From Massilia sp. BSC265 (GTDB taxonomy: Bacteria; Pseudomonadota; Gammaproteobacteria; Burkholderiales; Burkholderiaceae_D): a stretch of DNA of 64,000 nt. Shown here piece by piece: positions 9,489-18,851 of this stretch. The notes beneath the pieces are model-generated. The model made no database searches, was not told the DNA's origin, and saw nothing but the letters and a program-made list of their open reading frames with translations. The DNA lies in NCBI RefSeq assembly GCF_000740675.1, contig NZ_JPXI01000023.1, forward strand, positions 78,470 through 142,469, read 5' to 3'. The first letter of the stretch is position 1. Each line of letters opens with the position of its first letter. Position numbers and translations under genes: made by a program.

Positions 9489-9770
9489 GATTCTTCGCGG
9501 AAAAATATTGCAGCGCGGCAGAATATCATGCAGCACTTCCCATATTGCGATTGCCTTCGGCCGATCGGATCTTTACACGACGACAGCTCACTTTATGTTG
9601 CGCAGATGAAACAATTTAATGAAAGAGATTCACTTTATTAGTAGAAAGGCAACAATGAAGATCGGCGCTGGAGCCGAGCATCCGCTCGCGCCAGGCTCCT
9701 CCTGCTGGCGCGCGACGGAACTGCCTGGCTTTCACTAGCATGAGGCCATGTATTGCCAACACTGCACGGA

Positions 9771-10925
9771 ATGAATGCTCATCGCGCCCGGAATGACCAG
9801 TTCAGCACGCTATTCTCGTTTGCCCGCGCGAGCAACTCGTCAATCGTCATTACCGATGCCACCGCTGACGACGCAGCGATCGTGTTCGTCAACCCGTCCT
9901 TCGAGAAGATGACGGGCTATGGCATGGAGGAAGTCATCGGCAAGAATTGCCGTTTCCTCCAGGGGGAAGATCGCGACCAACCCGACCGTGAGCTGATCCG
10001 CAGAGCCATGCACGAAGGGAGCTCGTGCGAATGCCTGTTCCGGAATTACCGCAAGTCCGGCGAACTGTTCTGGAACAAGCTTTATCTGTTCCCGGTCCGG
10101 CTGTCCGCGGAGCAGGTAACGCATTTCGTCGGCGTGCAGCATGACGTGACGCGCGAACAGAACCTGCTTGCCGAACTCGCGCAGACGGCCAGCGAACGGG
10201 CGCGCCTCATCGACCAGCTCGAACTGAAGCGGCGCCACATGGCCCATCTTTCGCGCGACCTGATCAATGCCCAGGAAAACGAACGCAAGGCACTCGCACG
10301 CGAACTGCACGACGAACTCGGGCAGCGGCTCACGGCCCTGAACCTGCTGCTTCACCGCGCCCGTCCCTATTTCGAGGCGGGTGAGCCACAAGTGTTGTGG
10401 GAACAGGCCGAGCATGAACTGGGGGCGCTGGTGGGGCTGGTGCGGGACATGTCGGTTTCGCTGCGCCCGCCAGGCCTCGATTTCTTCGGACTCGAACCGA
10501 CGATCCGGCAGTTGCTGGCCCGGCATCTCGACGGTGGGCCGGACTGGGTGTTCGAGTACGCGGGCCTGCCCGTCCGGCTCGCGCCAACCATCGAGATCAG
10601 CGTATACCGTATCGTCCAGGAGAGCGTGACCAACATCGTCCGCCACGCCCAGGCGCAGCACGTGGTGGTGGAGATCAACGGTGGCGCCGACGGCAGCGAG
10701 ATCGAACTGATCGTGCGCGACGACGGCCGCGGTTTCGACGCCGCCTCATGGCGCGAGCATGCCGCGCGCACCGGGCGCGCCGGTCTTGCCGGCATGCGCG
10801 AGCGCATCCAGTTGCTGGAGGGCCAAATCGAGGTGGACAGCGCACCCGGACGCGGGACGCGCATCACCGCCACCCTCCCCTTGCATTCCACGGAGAACAA
10901 ACATGAACGTGATTCTGGTCGATGA
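9771..10925 (+). CDS. LOV-domain sensor histidine kinase (HisKA_3/NarX-like), putative blue-light sensor
   Basis: A 384-residue soluble kinase. Residues about 20-130 form a LOV-type PAS domain with the flavin-adduct motif GKNCRFLQGEDRDQ (Cys60) plus FRNYRKSGELFWN and a C-terminal GVQHDVT carrying the flavin-contact Gln. A coiled linker leads to a HisKA_3 dimerisation domain with RELHDELGQR (His180) and a HATPase domain (RIVQESVTNIVRHA, DDGRGFD, GLAGMRERI, GRGTRI). ATG 9771 is preferred to the upstream TTG at 9753. It overlaps the response regulator by 23 bp, so they are translationally coupled. Family knowledge: such LOV domains form a light-dependent cysteinyl-FMN adduct; light control here is inferred. 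Confidence 0.9.
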   Translation: MNAHRARNDQFSTLFSFARASNSSIVITDATADDAAIVFVNPSFEKMTGYGMEEVIGKNCRFLQGEDRDQPDRELIRRAMHEGSSCECLFRNYRKSGELFWNKLYLFPVRLSAEQVTHFVGVQHDVTREQNLLAELAQTASERARLIDQLELKRRHMAHLSRDLINAQENERKALARELHDELGQRLTALNLLLHRARPYFEAGEPQVLWEQAEHELGALVGLVRDMSVSLRPPGLDFFGLEPTIRQLLARHLDGGPDWVFEYAGLPVRLAPTIEISVYRIVQESVTNIVRHAQAQHVVVEINGGADGSEIELIVRDDGRGFDAASWREHAARTGRAGLAGMRERIQLLEGQIEVDSAPGRGTRITATLPLHSTENKHERDSGR

Positions 10926-11547
10926 CCACGCGCTGGTCCGGGCAGGCATTTCCAACCTGATCAATCAGATCGACGGCTTCCGGGTCGTCGGGGAAGCCAG
11001 CACCAATACGGAGGCCCTGGAACTGGTACGCCAGCACCGGCCGGAGGTCCTCGTGGCCGACATCACCATCGGCGAGCAGAGCGGCCTCGACCTGCTGGCG
11101 CCGGCGATGGAGGCCAGTCCCGGCACCCGCGTCATCATCCTCAGCATGCACGCGTCGGAGGAACTGGTGGCCGAAGCCCTGCAGCGCGGCGCTGCTGCCT
11201 ACCTGCTCAAGGAGTCTGCGCCGGGAGAGCTCGACATCGCCCTGCAGGCGGTGGCGCGCGGCGACAGTTACCTGAGTCCGGCCGTGTCGAAAAAGATGAT
11301 CGATCGGTTCGTGCGACCAAAAAGTGCTGCAGAGAAACCGCTCGGCTTCTTGACCGCCCGACAACAACAAATCCTCACGATGATCGCGAACCGGAAGTCA
11401 ACCAAGGAGATTGCCTATGAACTTGATTTGAGCGAAAAGACGATTGCCGCACACCGGGCCCAGATCATGGAGCGCACCGGCGTCAGGGACCTGGTTGGGC
11501 TGGTCCTGTTCGCGGTGAAGCATGGCCTCGTCAAGAAGCAGGATTGA
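10903..11547 (+). CDS. NarL/FixJ-type response regulator (receiver + LuxR HTH)
   Basis: 214 residues. The receiver domain begins MNVILVDDHALVRAGI, with acidic pocket DD, phospho-acceptor Asp53 in VADITIGEQSG, the conserved Thr/Ser position in ILSMHAS and the Lys in LLKES. The C-terminal LuxR/GerE HTH (about 147-210) has LTARQQQILTMIANRKSTKEIAYELDLSEKTIAAHRAQIM. It starts inside the 3' end of the LOV kinase and is followed after 13 bp by a second kinase closely related to the first, so it is the natural target of both. Target promoters are unknown. Confidence 0.93.
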   Translation: MNVILVDDHALVRAGISNLINQIDGFRVVGEASTNTEALELVRQHRPEVLVADITIGEQSGLDLLAPAMEASPGTRVIILSMHASEELVAEALQRGAAAYLLKESAPGELDIALQAVARGDSYLSPAVSKKMIDRFVRPKSAAEKPLGFLTARQQQILTMIANRKSTKEIAYELDLSEKTIAAHRAQIMERTGVRDLVGLVLFAVKHGLVKKQD

Positions 11548-11560
11548 GCGGAAGGCCGGC

Positions 11561-13228
11561 ATGTCAGAAAACTCGCAAGCGATGAACGACACGCCGACAG
11601 GATTGCGAAGCGAGGAACTGCTCAATTTGCATGACCTGTGCAGCAACGCGACTGTTGCGCTATTTGTCATGGATCAGCGACAACGCTGCGTGTACATGAA
11701 TCCCGCGGCGGAGCGGCTGACCGGCTTTGCATTGGCAGAAGTTCAGGGTGCTCCGCTCCACGACTTTGTCCATCATACCCGACTCGACGGCAGTCACTAT
11801 CCACTCCAAGAATGCCCGATCGATCGTGCCGCTCCCCGCAACATGCAGGAGCGTGGCGAGGAAGTCTTCGTCCACAAGGATGGGAGCTTTTATCCTGTAA
11901 TATTTACTGCAAGCCCGATCAGGCGCGCGGGCGAGGTGGTAGGAACGGTCATTGAGGTACAGGACGCGCGACCGCTGCACGAACAACAACGCCAGCGCGA
12001 CGCGCTCCAGCAGATCGGCCTCCTGATCCTTCAGGAGCTCGACCACAAGAAGATCGTACAGGCCGTGACGGATACCGCGACACGGCTGACGGGGGCCCAG
12101 TTCGGCACCTTCTTTTACAACGCCCGCGATCCGGAGGGCAAATCCCTGACGCTGTATGCCATTTCGGGGGTTTCAGAAGAGCACTTCGCACAATTTCCTG
12201 TTCCGCACAACACCCCGCTGTTCAGTCCCACGTTTGCTGGAGAAGGAACGATCCGCAGCGAGGACATACGACGCGATCCCCGTTTCGGCCAAAGTCCCCC
12301 CTACTATGGCATGCCGCCGGGGCACCTGCCGGTGCGTTCGTATCTTGCCGTACCTGTCAAACTGGGAAACGGAAATGTCATTGGGGGATTGTTTTTCGGG
12401 CATGAACAAGAAGCCGTATTCGAGGCGAAACACGAGCAACTGGTGGAAACGCTTGCGGCACAGGCAGCGATCGGCCTGAACAAAGTCTTTCTCTACGAAG
12501 AAGCCGTGTTCGCGCAAGCACGTGCCGAGCGGGACGCCATCGAAAAGCAAAACCTGCTCCGGAAAGCCGCCCGGGCAAGCGAACAACTGGTGGGCGCCCA
12601 GGAGCAGGAACGCAAGAACCTGTCGCGCGAACTGCACGACGAGCTGGGCCAGCGCCTGGGTGTCCTGAACATGCTGCTCTACCGGCTCCAGCCGACTGTC
12701 TCCGATACGCCTGCGGCGCAGGTCTGGCGCGACGCGGAGCGTGAACTGGCGGCACTGGTGGCCCAGGTACGCAACATTTCCTTTTCCCTGCGTCCACCCG
12801 GACTGGACTATCTCGGTCTGGAGCCGGCGCTCGCCCAGTTGCTGGCGCGTCAGTTCGACGGCGGGCCGACCTGCCTGTTCGAGTGCGCACTTCCGCCGGG
12901 ACGCCTGCCACCGGTGCTCGAAATCACCGCCTACCGGATCGTCCAGGAGAGCGTGACGAATATCCTGCGCTACGCGCAGGCCGACCATGTCGTCGTCGAG
13001 ATCAATGGTGGAGCCGAAGGCGTCGAACTGGAGATCATCGTGCGGGACAACGGCCGCGGCTTCGATTCGGAAGGCTGGGAAGCGCGATTTGCCGGGACCG
13101 CGTCCAGCGGCATGGCCGGGATGCGCGAGCGGGTCGAACTGCTTGGTGGACGATTCAGTGTCCATAGCCGGCCCGGACAGGGTACCCGCGTCGAAGCAAC
13201 TTTACCGATGAGATTGAGCGCCAAGTAA
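11561..13228 (+). CDS. PAS-GAF sensor histidine kinase (HisKA_3), paralogue of the LOV kinase
   Basis: 555 residues from the ATG at 11561, preceded by GGAAGG; another ATG at 11582 is possible. A PAS domain (about 25-140, without a LOV cysteine motif), a GAF domain (about 155-320), a coiled linker, then HisKA_3 with RELHDELGQR (His359) and a HATPase domain (RIVQESVTNILRYA, DNGRGFD, GMAGMRERVELLGG). The kinase core is strikingly similar to that of the gene at 9771 (SLRPPGLD, DGGP, HVVVEINGGA are shared), so the two arose by duplication with exchange of sensor domains. No membrane segment is visible. It probably phosphorylates the intervening response regulator. Confidence 0.9.
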   Translation: MSENSQAMNDTPTGLRSEELLNLHDLCSNATVALFVMDQRQRCVYMNPAAERLTGFALAEVQGAPLHDFVHHTRLDGSHYPLQECPIDRAAPRNMQERGEEVFVHKDGSFYPVIFTASPIRRAGEVVGTVIEVQDARPLHEQQRQRDALQQIGLLILQELDHKKIVQAVTDTATRLTGAQFGTFFYNARDPEGKSLTLYAISGVSEEHFAQFPVPHNTPLFSPTFAGEGTIRSEDIRRDPRFGQSPPYYGMPPGHLPVRSYLAVPVKLGNGNVIGGLFFGHEQEAVFEAKHEQLVETLAAQAAIGLNKVFLYEEAVFAQARAERDAIEKQNLLRKAARASEQLVGAQEQERKNLSRELHDELGQRLGVLNMLLYRLQPTVSDTPAAQVWRDAERELAALVAQVRNISFSLRPPGLDYLGLEPALAQLLARQFDGGPTCLFECALPPGRLPPVLEITAYRIVQESVTNILRYAQADHVVVEINGGAEGVELEIIVRDNGRGFDSEGWEARFAGTASSGMAGMRERVELLGGRFSVHSRPGQGTRVEATLPMRLSAK

Positions 13229-13615
13229 GGTGCATCCATGAACAGAACGTGGCTGTGGTGCCACGCAGACCGCCGATGCTGCCGCAATTGGTAGGACACC
13301 CTTGTGGCCGGCATGCTGGCTTGACTAGGGAAAGTACCTAGGAACTTGGCGTGAACGAAGAGACAAGCACCAGCCGCCGCGCAAGAACCGAAGGGCGCAG
13401 AAGAAGCGGGATCTGGCGGCATCGGTGGCCCCCGAAGCCATGCAAGGCTTGCCCGGGAAGCAAGATTAATCGATTCGTCATCGTGCCAAATGCCTAGGAC
13501 CTTCTAGGAAAATCTCTTGTTTATGTAGGACTACTCCTACTTTCACAGAGTGTTTCCTTATGGATAGACTTGATTCATCCCTGCAAGGGCAGATCAACTC
13601 ATCCAGGAGGCGCAC
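13229..13615. other. 387-bp non-coding stretch before the chemosensory operon
   Basis: No protein-like frame is seen. It probably holds the promoter of the chemosensory operon. It includes CCTAGG-type repeats (around 13339 and 13494) and a short inverted repeat GTAGGA-CTAC-TCCTAC at 13525-13540, 76 bp before the first start codon. No convincing sigma-28 (FliA) promoter was found, which fits the absence of flagellar genes. Confidence 0.5.
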
Positions 13616-15532
13616 ATGGCGCTCGTCAAGACCATCCACAGCACACCCTACGACAGCGCAGCCGGCGACAAGCCGGCCCAGTCTGCCGCCCGCCTCGCCG
13701 AGGCCCAGCGCAAGAAAGCCCGCACCCTCGCCAAGCAGCAGCAGGCCGCCGAGCGCATTGCCGCCGCTGCCGCCCAGCTGGCCGCCGGCATCAACGAGGC
13801 GTCCTCGGCCGCCGAGGAACTCAAGCGCGCCTCCGACCAGATCGCCACCGGCGCCCAGCAGGCCTCGTCCGCATCGCAGGAATCGCTGGCGGCCTTCCAG
13901 CAGGTCGAAGTCGCCATCGGGCGCCAGCTCGAGAATGCGGACGCCAGCGCGGTACGCATGGAAGCCACCCAGGCCCTGGTCGCCAAGACCGGCGCCGAGA
14001 TCACGGCCCTGGTCGGCAACGTCGGCGTCGCCGCCGAGCGCCAGGCGGCCTCGGTCACCATGGTTGCCGAACTCGAGAAGCAGGCCGCCAACATCGGCGA
14101 CATCGTCAAGGCCGTCGCCCGCATCGCCGACCAGACCAACCTGCTGGCCCTGAACGCCGCCATCGAAGCCGCCCGCGCCGGCAAGCACGGCAAGGGCTTC
14201 GCCGTGGTCGCCGACGAAGTGCGCACCCTGGCCGAAACCTCGGAAAAGAGCGCCAAGCAGATCCAGGACCTGGTTGGCCAGATCCAGCAGGAAGTCAAGG
14301 TGGTGGCCGAAGGGATCGGCGCCTCCGCCAAGACGGTGCTGGGCGAAGTCGAGAACGGCAGGGCGATCAGCGTCCAGCTCGACCGCATTCGCCTGGATGC
14401 CGCCGAGATCATGGCGGGCGTGCGCGAAATCGCCGTCGGCGCCCAGCAGTCGGCAGCTGCAGCCCAGCAGGCCCTGAAGGGCTCGCAGGAAATCGCCGCC
14501 GCCGCCGAGGAGCAGTCGGCAGCCGCCGAGGAGTCGGCCAAGACCGTCGCCGAGCAGAGCCAGGCGCTGGCCGAGTGCGAGCAGACCTCGCAGACGCTGT
14601 CCGAGCTGGCCGAAGACCTGAAGAATTCGACCGATGTCGCCAAGAGCGCCGAGGAAGTCGCTTCCAGCGCCGAGGAACTGTCGTCGGCGGTGCAGGAAAT
14701 CAGCCGCGCCGGCAGCCAGGTCATGGCCGCCATCGAGCAGATCCGCAAGGGCGCCCAGGTGCAGTCGGTCGCCAGCGAAGAATCGAGCGCCGCCATCAAC
14801 CAGATCGAAAAGGGCCTGCAAGTGGCCCAGAACCGCGCCACCACAAGCGGCGACAAGGTTGGCCTCATCCGCACCATGCTCGGCCAGAACAAGTCCGCGG
14901 TCGACAAGCTGATCAGCGGCATCTCGAGCTCGGTGGAAGCCTCGCGCGCCTCGCTGCGCCAGATCAAGGAGCTGGAACTGGTATCGCGCCGCATCGACAA
15001 GATCGTCGACGCCATCACCACTGTTTCGATCCAGACCAACATGCTGGCCGTGAACGGCTCGATCGAAGCGGCGCGCGCGGGCGAATTCGGCAAGGGCTTC
15101 GTGGTCGTCGCCACCGACATCCGCAACCTGGCGCACGACTCGGCTGAAAACGCCGACAACATCAAGGACCTGGTCAAGGCGGTACAGGACCAGATCGGCG
15201 TGGTCGGCCGCGACCTCGACGAGATCGCCGCCACCGCCCTGGCCGAAGCCGACAAGGCCAGGGCCATCACCGGCGCCCTGGTTGCCATCGAAGGCGACAT
15301 CGGGGCCGTCGAAAAAGGCACCGGCGAGATCCTGGCTGCCGCCAACGACATCTCGGCCGCCATCGTGCAGGTCAAGACCGCCACCGACCAGATTGCCGCC
15401 GCCGCCCAGGAAGCCGAGAAGGCGTCGAGCGAAGCCGCCGCCGCCGCGCGCCAGCAGTCGCAGGGCGCCGACGAACTGTCGAGCGCGGTCGAGGAAGTCG
15501 CGTCCCTGGCCGACGAACTGCAGAGCGCCTGA
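13616..15532 (+). CDS. Soluble methyl-accepting protein with two tandem signalling (hairpin-tip) domains
   Basis: 638 residues of nearly uninterrupted Ala/Glu-rich coiled coil with no transmembrane helix and no ligand-binding domain. Two separate MCP tips are visible: [19 protein letters not shown] (from about residue 171), followed by [16 protein letters not shown], and [19 protein letters not shown] (from about 471), followed by [16 protein letters not shown]. Normal receptors have one tip per chain. The second tip departs from consensus (VNGSIE). Possible methylation segments with paired Glu/Gln flank both. An AGGAGG site precedes the ATG. It heads the chemosensory operon and should bind the triple CheW and CheA; how it senses is unknown. 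Confidence 0.88.
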   Translation: MALVKTIHSTPYDSAAGDKPAQSAARLAEAQRKKARTLAKQQQAAERIAAAAAQLAAGINEASSAAEELKRASDQIATGAQQASSASQESLAAFQQVEVAIGRQLENADASAVRMEATQALVAKTGAEITALVGNVGVAAERQAASVTMVAELEKQAANIGDIVKAVARIADQTNLLALNAAIEAARAGKHGKGFAVVADEVRTLAETSEKSAKQIQDLVGQIQQEVKVVAEGIGASAKTVLGEVENGRAISVQLDRIRLDAAEIMAGVREIAVGAQQSAAAAQQALKGSQEIAAAAEEQSAAAEESAKTVAEQSQALAECEQTSQTLSELAEDLKNSTDVAKSAEEVASSAEELSSAVQEISRAGSQVMAAIEQIRKGAQVQSVASEESSAAINQIEKGLQVAQNRATTSGDKVGLIRTMLGQNKSAVDKLISGISSSVEASRASLRQIKELELVSRRIDKIVDAITTVSIQTNMLAVNGSIEAARAGEFGKGFVVVATDIRNLAHDSAENADNIKDLVKAVQDQIGVVGRDLDEIAATALAEADKARAITGALVAIEGDIGAVEKGTGEILAAANDISAAIVQVKTATDQIAAAAQEAEKASSEAAAAARQQSQGADELSSAVEEVASLADELQSA

Positions 15533-15546
15533 ACGGAACCACCGCA

Positions 15547-17109
15547 ATGAGAGACGATATCAACCCGACCGAGCGCGACGAGCTAGATACGGAAGTGCGC
15601 CAGTTCGTCACCTTCGTGGCGGGCGACGAAGTGTTCGCCGTCGACATGGCGCCGGTCCAGGAAATCATCCGGGTGCCGGACGTGGTGCGGGTGCCGCTGG
15701 CTCCGCCGACCCTTGACGGCCTGGCCAACCTGCGCGGCAAGGTGCTCCCGATTATCAGCCTGCGCCGCGTCTTCGGCTTCGCCGAGCGCGCTGCCGACGA
15801 CGCCAGCCGCGCCGTCGTCATCGACCTCGGCCAGCCGCTCGGCTTCGTGGTCGACCGCGTGGCGAGCGTGGTCGGCGTCGACGTGCGCCAGATCGAGGAC
15901 GCCTCCGGCATCGCCGCGACCGTGCGCAGCGACCTGGTCTCGGGCCTGCTGAAGGACGTGGGCGGACACGCCACCATCATGGTGCTCGACTTCGCGCACC
16001 TGATCGCCGCCGAGTTCGCACAGGTCGCAGCCACGGCTGCGGCGGCGCGCGCCGCCGGTGCATTCGACGTGGATAGCGGCGCGCAGGAAGACGACGAGGA
16101 GCGCAGCACCGACGAACTCCAGCTGGTGAGCTTCGACGTGGCCGGCCAGGAGTATGCCGTCGCGATCGAGGACGTGCAGGAGATCGTCCAGATGCCGGAC
16201 GAGATCGTGCAGGTGCCGCAGTCGGCGCCGCACGTGCTGGGCATCATGACCCTGCGCCAGCGCCTGCTGCCGCTGGTGTCGCTGCGCCGCATGTTCGGGC
16301 TGCCGGCCCGCGCCGCCGACGAGCAAAGCCGCATCGTGGTGGTGTCGCTGGGCGCCGCCGCGGTCGGCGTAGTCATGGACAGCGTCAACGAGGTGCTGCG
16401 CGTGGCCTTGTCCGCGGTCGAGCCGGTGCCGCCGCTGTTGGCGCGCCAGTCCGGCATGGCCGACATCGCGCGCATCTGCCGCCTCGACGGCGGCAAGCGG
16501 CTGGTATCGATCATCGACGCGCACAGCCTGTTCCGCCAGGACGCGATCCGCGACATTTTGGAGAACCGACACGTGCAACAGGACACCGACATGAACATGA
16601 GTGGCGGCCCCATTGATGCCGGCAAGGACGACGAGGAACAGCTGGTCGTGTTCCGCCTCGGACAGGAGGAGTTCGGCGTGCCGATCGACAGCGTACAGGA
16701 GATCGTGCGCGTGCCGGAGATGCTGACTCACGTGCCGCGCGCGCCCTCTTTCGTCGAAGGCGTGATCAACCTGCGCGGCTCGGTGCTGCCGGTGATCGAC
16801 CTGCGTCGCCGCCTCGGCCTGCCCGAGGCGGCCCGCAGCGACCGCCAGCGCATCATGGTGTTCCTGATCGACCGTGTGTGCACCGGCTTCATCGTCGATT
16901 CGGTGGCCGAGGTGCTGAAGGTCGAGCGTCGCGCCATCGAACCGGCGCCGCAGCTGTCGCAGGAGCAGTCGCGCCTGCTGGCGCGCATGGCCAACCTGGA
17001 ACAGCAGAAGCGCATGGTGCAGCTGCTCGATCCGCGCTATCTGGTGGCCGAAGGCGACCTGGCCAGCCTGGCGGCCGTGGGCGGGCCGGGCGGCGACCAG
17101 CGCGGCTGA
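15547..17109 (+). CDS. Triple-CheW-domain coupling protein
   Basis: 520 residues made of three CheW domains at about 10-160, 190-338 and 362-510, joined by acidic linkers. Each repeats the CheW pattern: VRQFVTFVAGDEVFAVDMAPVQEII, LQLVSFDVAGQEYAVAIEDVQEIV and EEQLVVFRLGQEEFGVPIDSVQEIV, followed by a V-P-x-x-P loop and an LRGKVLPIISLRR-type strand (the middle copy has LRQRLLPLVSLRR). CheW normally is one domain of about 160 residues that links receptors to CheA. Three linked modules could bridge receptor tips and kinase in a fixed stoichiometry. It follows the receptor by 14 bp. Confidence 0.92.
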   Translation: MRDDINPTERDELDTEVRQFVTFVAGDEVFAVDMAPVQEIIRVPDVVRVPLAPPTLDGLANLRGKVLPIISLRRVFGFAERAADDASRAVVIDLGQPLGFVVDRVASVVGVDVRQIEDASGIAATVRSDLVSGLLKDVGGHATIMVLDFAHLIAAEFAQVAATAAAARAAGAFDVDSGAQEDDEERSTDELQLVSFDVAGQEYAVAIEDVQEIVQMPDEIVQVPQSAPHVLGIMTLRQRLLPLVSLRRMFGLPARAADEQSRIVVVSLGAAAVGVVMDSVNEVLRVALSAVEPVPPLLARQSGMADIARICRLDGGKRLVSIIDAHSLFRQDAIRDILENRHVQQDTDMNMSGGPIDAGKDDEEQLVVFRLGQEEFGVPIDSVQEIVRVPEMLTHVPRAPSFVEGVINLRGSVLPVIDLRRRLGLPEAARSDRQRIMVFLIDRVCTGFIVDSVAEVLKVERRAIEPAPQLSQEQSRLLARMANLEQQKRMVQLLDPRYLVAEGDLASLAAVGGPGGDQRG

Positions 17110-17119
17110 GGAGGCAGGC

Positions 17120-18232
17120 ATGAAGCTGCTGATCGTGGACGACTCGGCGCTGATGCGGCGCCAGCTGGGCGCCCTGTTCGGGGAGGCCGGCGGTTTCCAG
17201 CTGGCCTACGCCCGCAACGGGCGCGAGGCGCTGGCCGCGAACCTCGAGTTCGAACCCGACGTCGTCACGCTCGACATCAATATGCCGGAAATGGACGGCC
17301 TGTCGGCGCTTGCGCAGATGATGCTCGAGCGTCCGGTGCCGGTCATCATGCTGTCCTCGCTCACCGAAAAGGGGGCGTTGGCTACCTTCGAAGCGCTCAA
17401 CCTGGGGGCGGTGGACTACGTGGCCAAGCCGGGCGGCACCATCTCGCTCGGGCTCGACGCGATCCGTGCGCCGCTGCTGGAAAAGGTGCGCGGCGCGGCG
17501 CGTGCCCGCGTACGGCGCAGCCTGCCTGCGCCGGCCAAGAGGCCTGCCGCATCGGTGCAGCCGCAAGCACCGGCCATCCAGGCGCCTGTGCGCAGCGCAC
17601 CCGCCACCCGTCCGGGCGCCGCGGGTGCAAGCGCAGCCGGCATCGTGCTGTTCGGCGTCTCCACCGGCGGGCCGCGCACGCTCGAGCGCATCCTGCCGGA
17701 ACTGCCCGCCGACTTTCCGTGGCCGGTGGTGGTGGCGCAGCACATGCCGGCCAATTTCACGGCGCCCTTCGCCGCCCGCATGGGCGGCCTGTGCCGGCTG
17801 CGCGTGGTCGAGGCGTCCCGGCCGATGCCGCTCGAAGCGGGGACAATCTACATCTGCAAGGGCGGCGCGGATGTCACCGTGGCGTCGCGCGCGGGCGTGC
17901 CTACCCTGCTGGCGAAGCCGGAAAACGACGCGTATCTGTGGCATCCCTCGGTCGAACTGCTCAGCCGCAGCGCGCTGGAGCACTATGCGGCGCACGACAT
18001 CGTGGCGGTAATGCTGACCGGAATGGGCCACGACGGCGCCGATGCGTTCGCCGACATCGCCCGCCGCGGCGGGCGCACCATCGCCGAAAGCGAAGCATCG
18101 GCCGTCGTGTTCGGCATGCCCGCCGAGCTGATACGCCGCGGCGGCGCGCAGCAGGTGCTGGCCGCCGAACACATCGCCGCCAGGCTCGTGGAATGGCTGG
18201 GGACACGCCCGCAGCCGAAACAAGGAAACTGA
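17120..18232 (+). CDS. cheB: Chemotaxis response regulator protein-glutamate methylesterase CheB
   Basis: 370 residues. The N-terminal receiver has Asp52 (TLDINMPEMDG), followed by an Ala/Pro-rich linker (about 130-172) and the methylesterase domain. Catalytic residues are visible: Ser181 in GVSTGGPRTL, His208 in VAQHMPANFT and Asp305 in MTGMGHDGADAF. It removes methyl groups from (or deamidates) receptor glutamates for adaptation, antagonising CheR in the same operon. The start follows a GAGG-type site 10 bp after the triple-CheW stop. Length and layout are normal. Confidence 0.96.
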   Translation: MKLLIVDDSALMRRQLGALFGEAGGFQLAYARNGREALAANLEFEPDVVTLDINMPEMDGLSALAQMMLERPVPVIMLSSLTEKGALATFEALNLGAVDYVAKPGGTISLGLDAIRAPLLEKVRGAARARVRRSLPAPAKRPAASVQPQAPAIQAPVRSAPATRPGAAGASAAGIVLFGVSTGGPRTLERILPELPADFPWPVVVAQHMPANFTAPFAARMGGLCRLRVVEASRPMPLEAGTIYICKGGADVTVASRAGVPTLLAKPENDAYLWHPSVELLSRSALEHYAAHDIVAVMLTGMGHDGADAFADIARRGGRTIAESEASAVVFGMPAELIRRGGAQQVLAAEHIAARLVEWLGTRPQPKQGN

Positions 18233-18233
18233 G

Positions 18234-18848
18234 ATGCCTTTCATCAGACACAACGCAGCCCCACACACCGCCGCACCCGCCGAAGCGGACTCCCTCGCGG
18301 TGCTGGCACGGCGCCTGGCCTCGCCGGACGCGGGAGTACGCCGCGGCGCCGCGGCCGCTCTCGGCACAGTTCCTGGCGCGGTCGGCCTGCTGCTGGCCGC
18401 GCTGGACGGCGAGCCGGAACAGGCGGTGCGCAGCGCCCTGGTCGACGCGCTCGGCCGCATCGCCAGCGGGGAATCGGTGGCGGCGCTGGCAGAGTGCCTG
18501 CGCAGCGAAGACACCTGGCTGCGCAATGCCGCGATCGACGTGCTGCGCGGCCTGCCGGAACAGGTAGCCGGCGCCATCGCACACCTGCTGGCGGACTGGG
18601 ACCGCGACGTGCGCATCCTGGCGGTCGGCATCCTCGATACCCTGCGCCACGAGCGCCTGGAGGAATGGCTGCTGCAGCTGGTCGAGGCGGACGGCGACGT
18701 CAACGTTTGCGGCGCTGCCCTGGACGTGCTGGCCGAAGTGGCGAGCCAGGCCGCACATGGCCCGGTCACCCGCGTCATGGAGCGTTTTCAAGAGGAACCC
18801 TACATCGCGTTCGCCGGAAAGCTGGTGCTCGAGCGCCTGGAGGGCTGA
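18234..18848 (+). CDS. HEAT-repeat protein of the chemosensory operon
   Basis: 204 residues, all alpha, with HEAT/PBS-like repeats of about 30 residues: LARRLASPDAGVRRGAAAALG, LVDALGRIASGESVAALAECL, LRNAAIDVLRGLPEQ, DRDVRILAVGILDTLR, VNVCGAALDVLAEVA. No catalytic motif, signal peptide or membrane helix. Such solenoids act as protein-binding scaffolds, so it may recruit CheB/CheR or a downstream target. It starts 1 bp after the cheB stop and ends 3 bp before cheR, so it clearly belongs to the system. The partner is unknown. Confidence 0.85.
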   Translation: MPFIRHNAAPHTAAPAEADSLAVLARRLASPDAGVRRGAAAALGTVPGAVGLLLAALDGEPEQAVRSALVDALGRIASGESVAALAECLRSEDTWLRNAAIDVLRGLPEQVAGAIAHLLADWDRDVRILAVGILDTLRHERLEEWLLQLVEADGDVNVCGAALDVLAEVASQAAHGPVTRVMERFQEEPYIAFAGKLVLERLEG

Positions 18849-18851
18849 GCA

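Noticed and set aside
13525..13540. Hairpin GTAGGA-CTAC-TCCTAC containing a NarL-like heptamer TACTCCT upstream of the chemosensory operon
   Set aside because: A seven-base match is expected by chance; the link to the NarL-type regulator at 10903 cannot be supported.
13229..13615. Possible sigma-28 (FliA) promoter for the chemosensory operon
   Set aside because: No TAAA-N15-GCCGATAA-like pair was found.
13616..15532. Repeat-rich Ala/Glu codons considered as a low-complexity artefact
   Set aside because: Two conserved receptor tips with glycine hinges flank typical heptads, so it is a real receptor.
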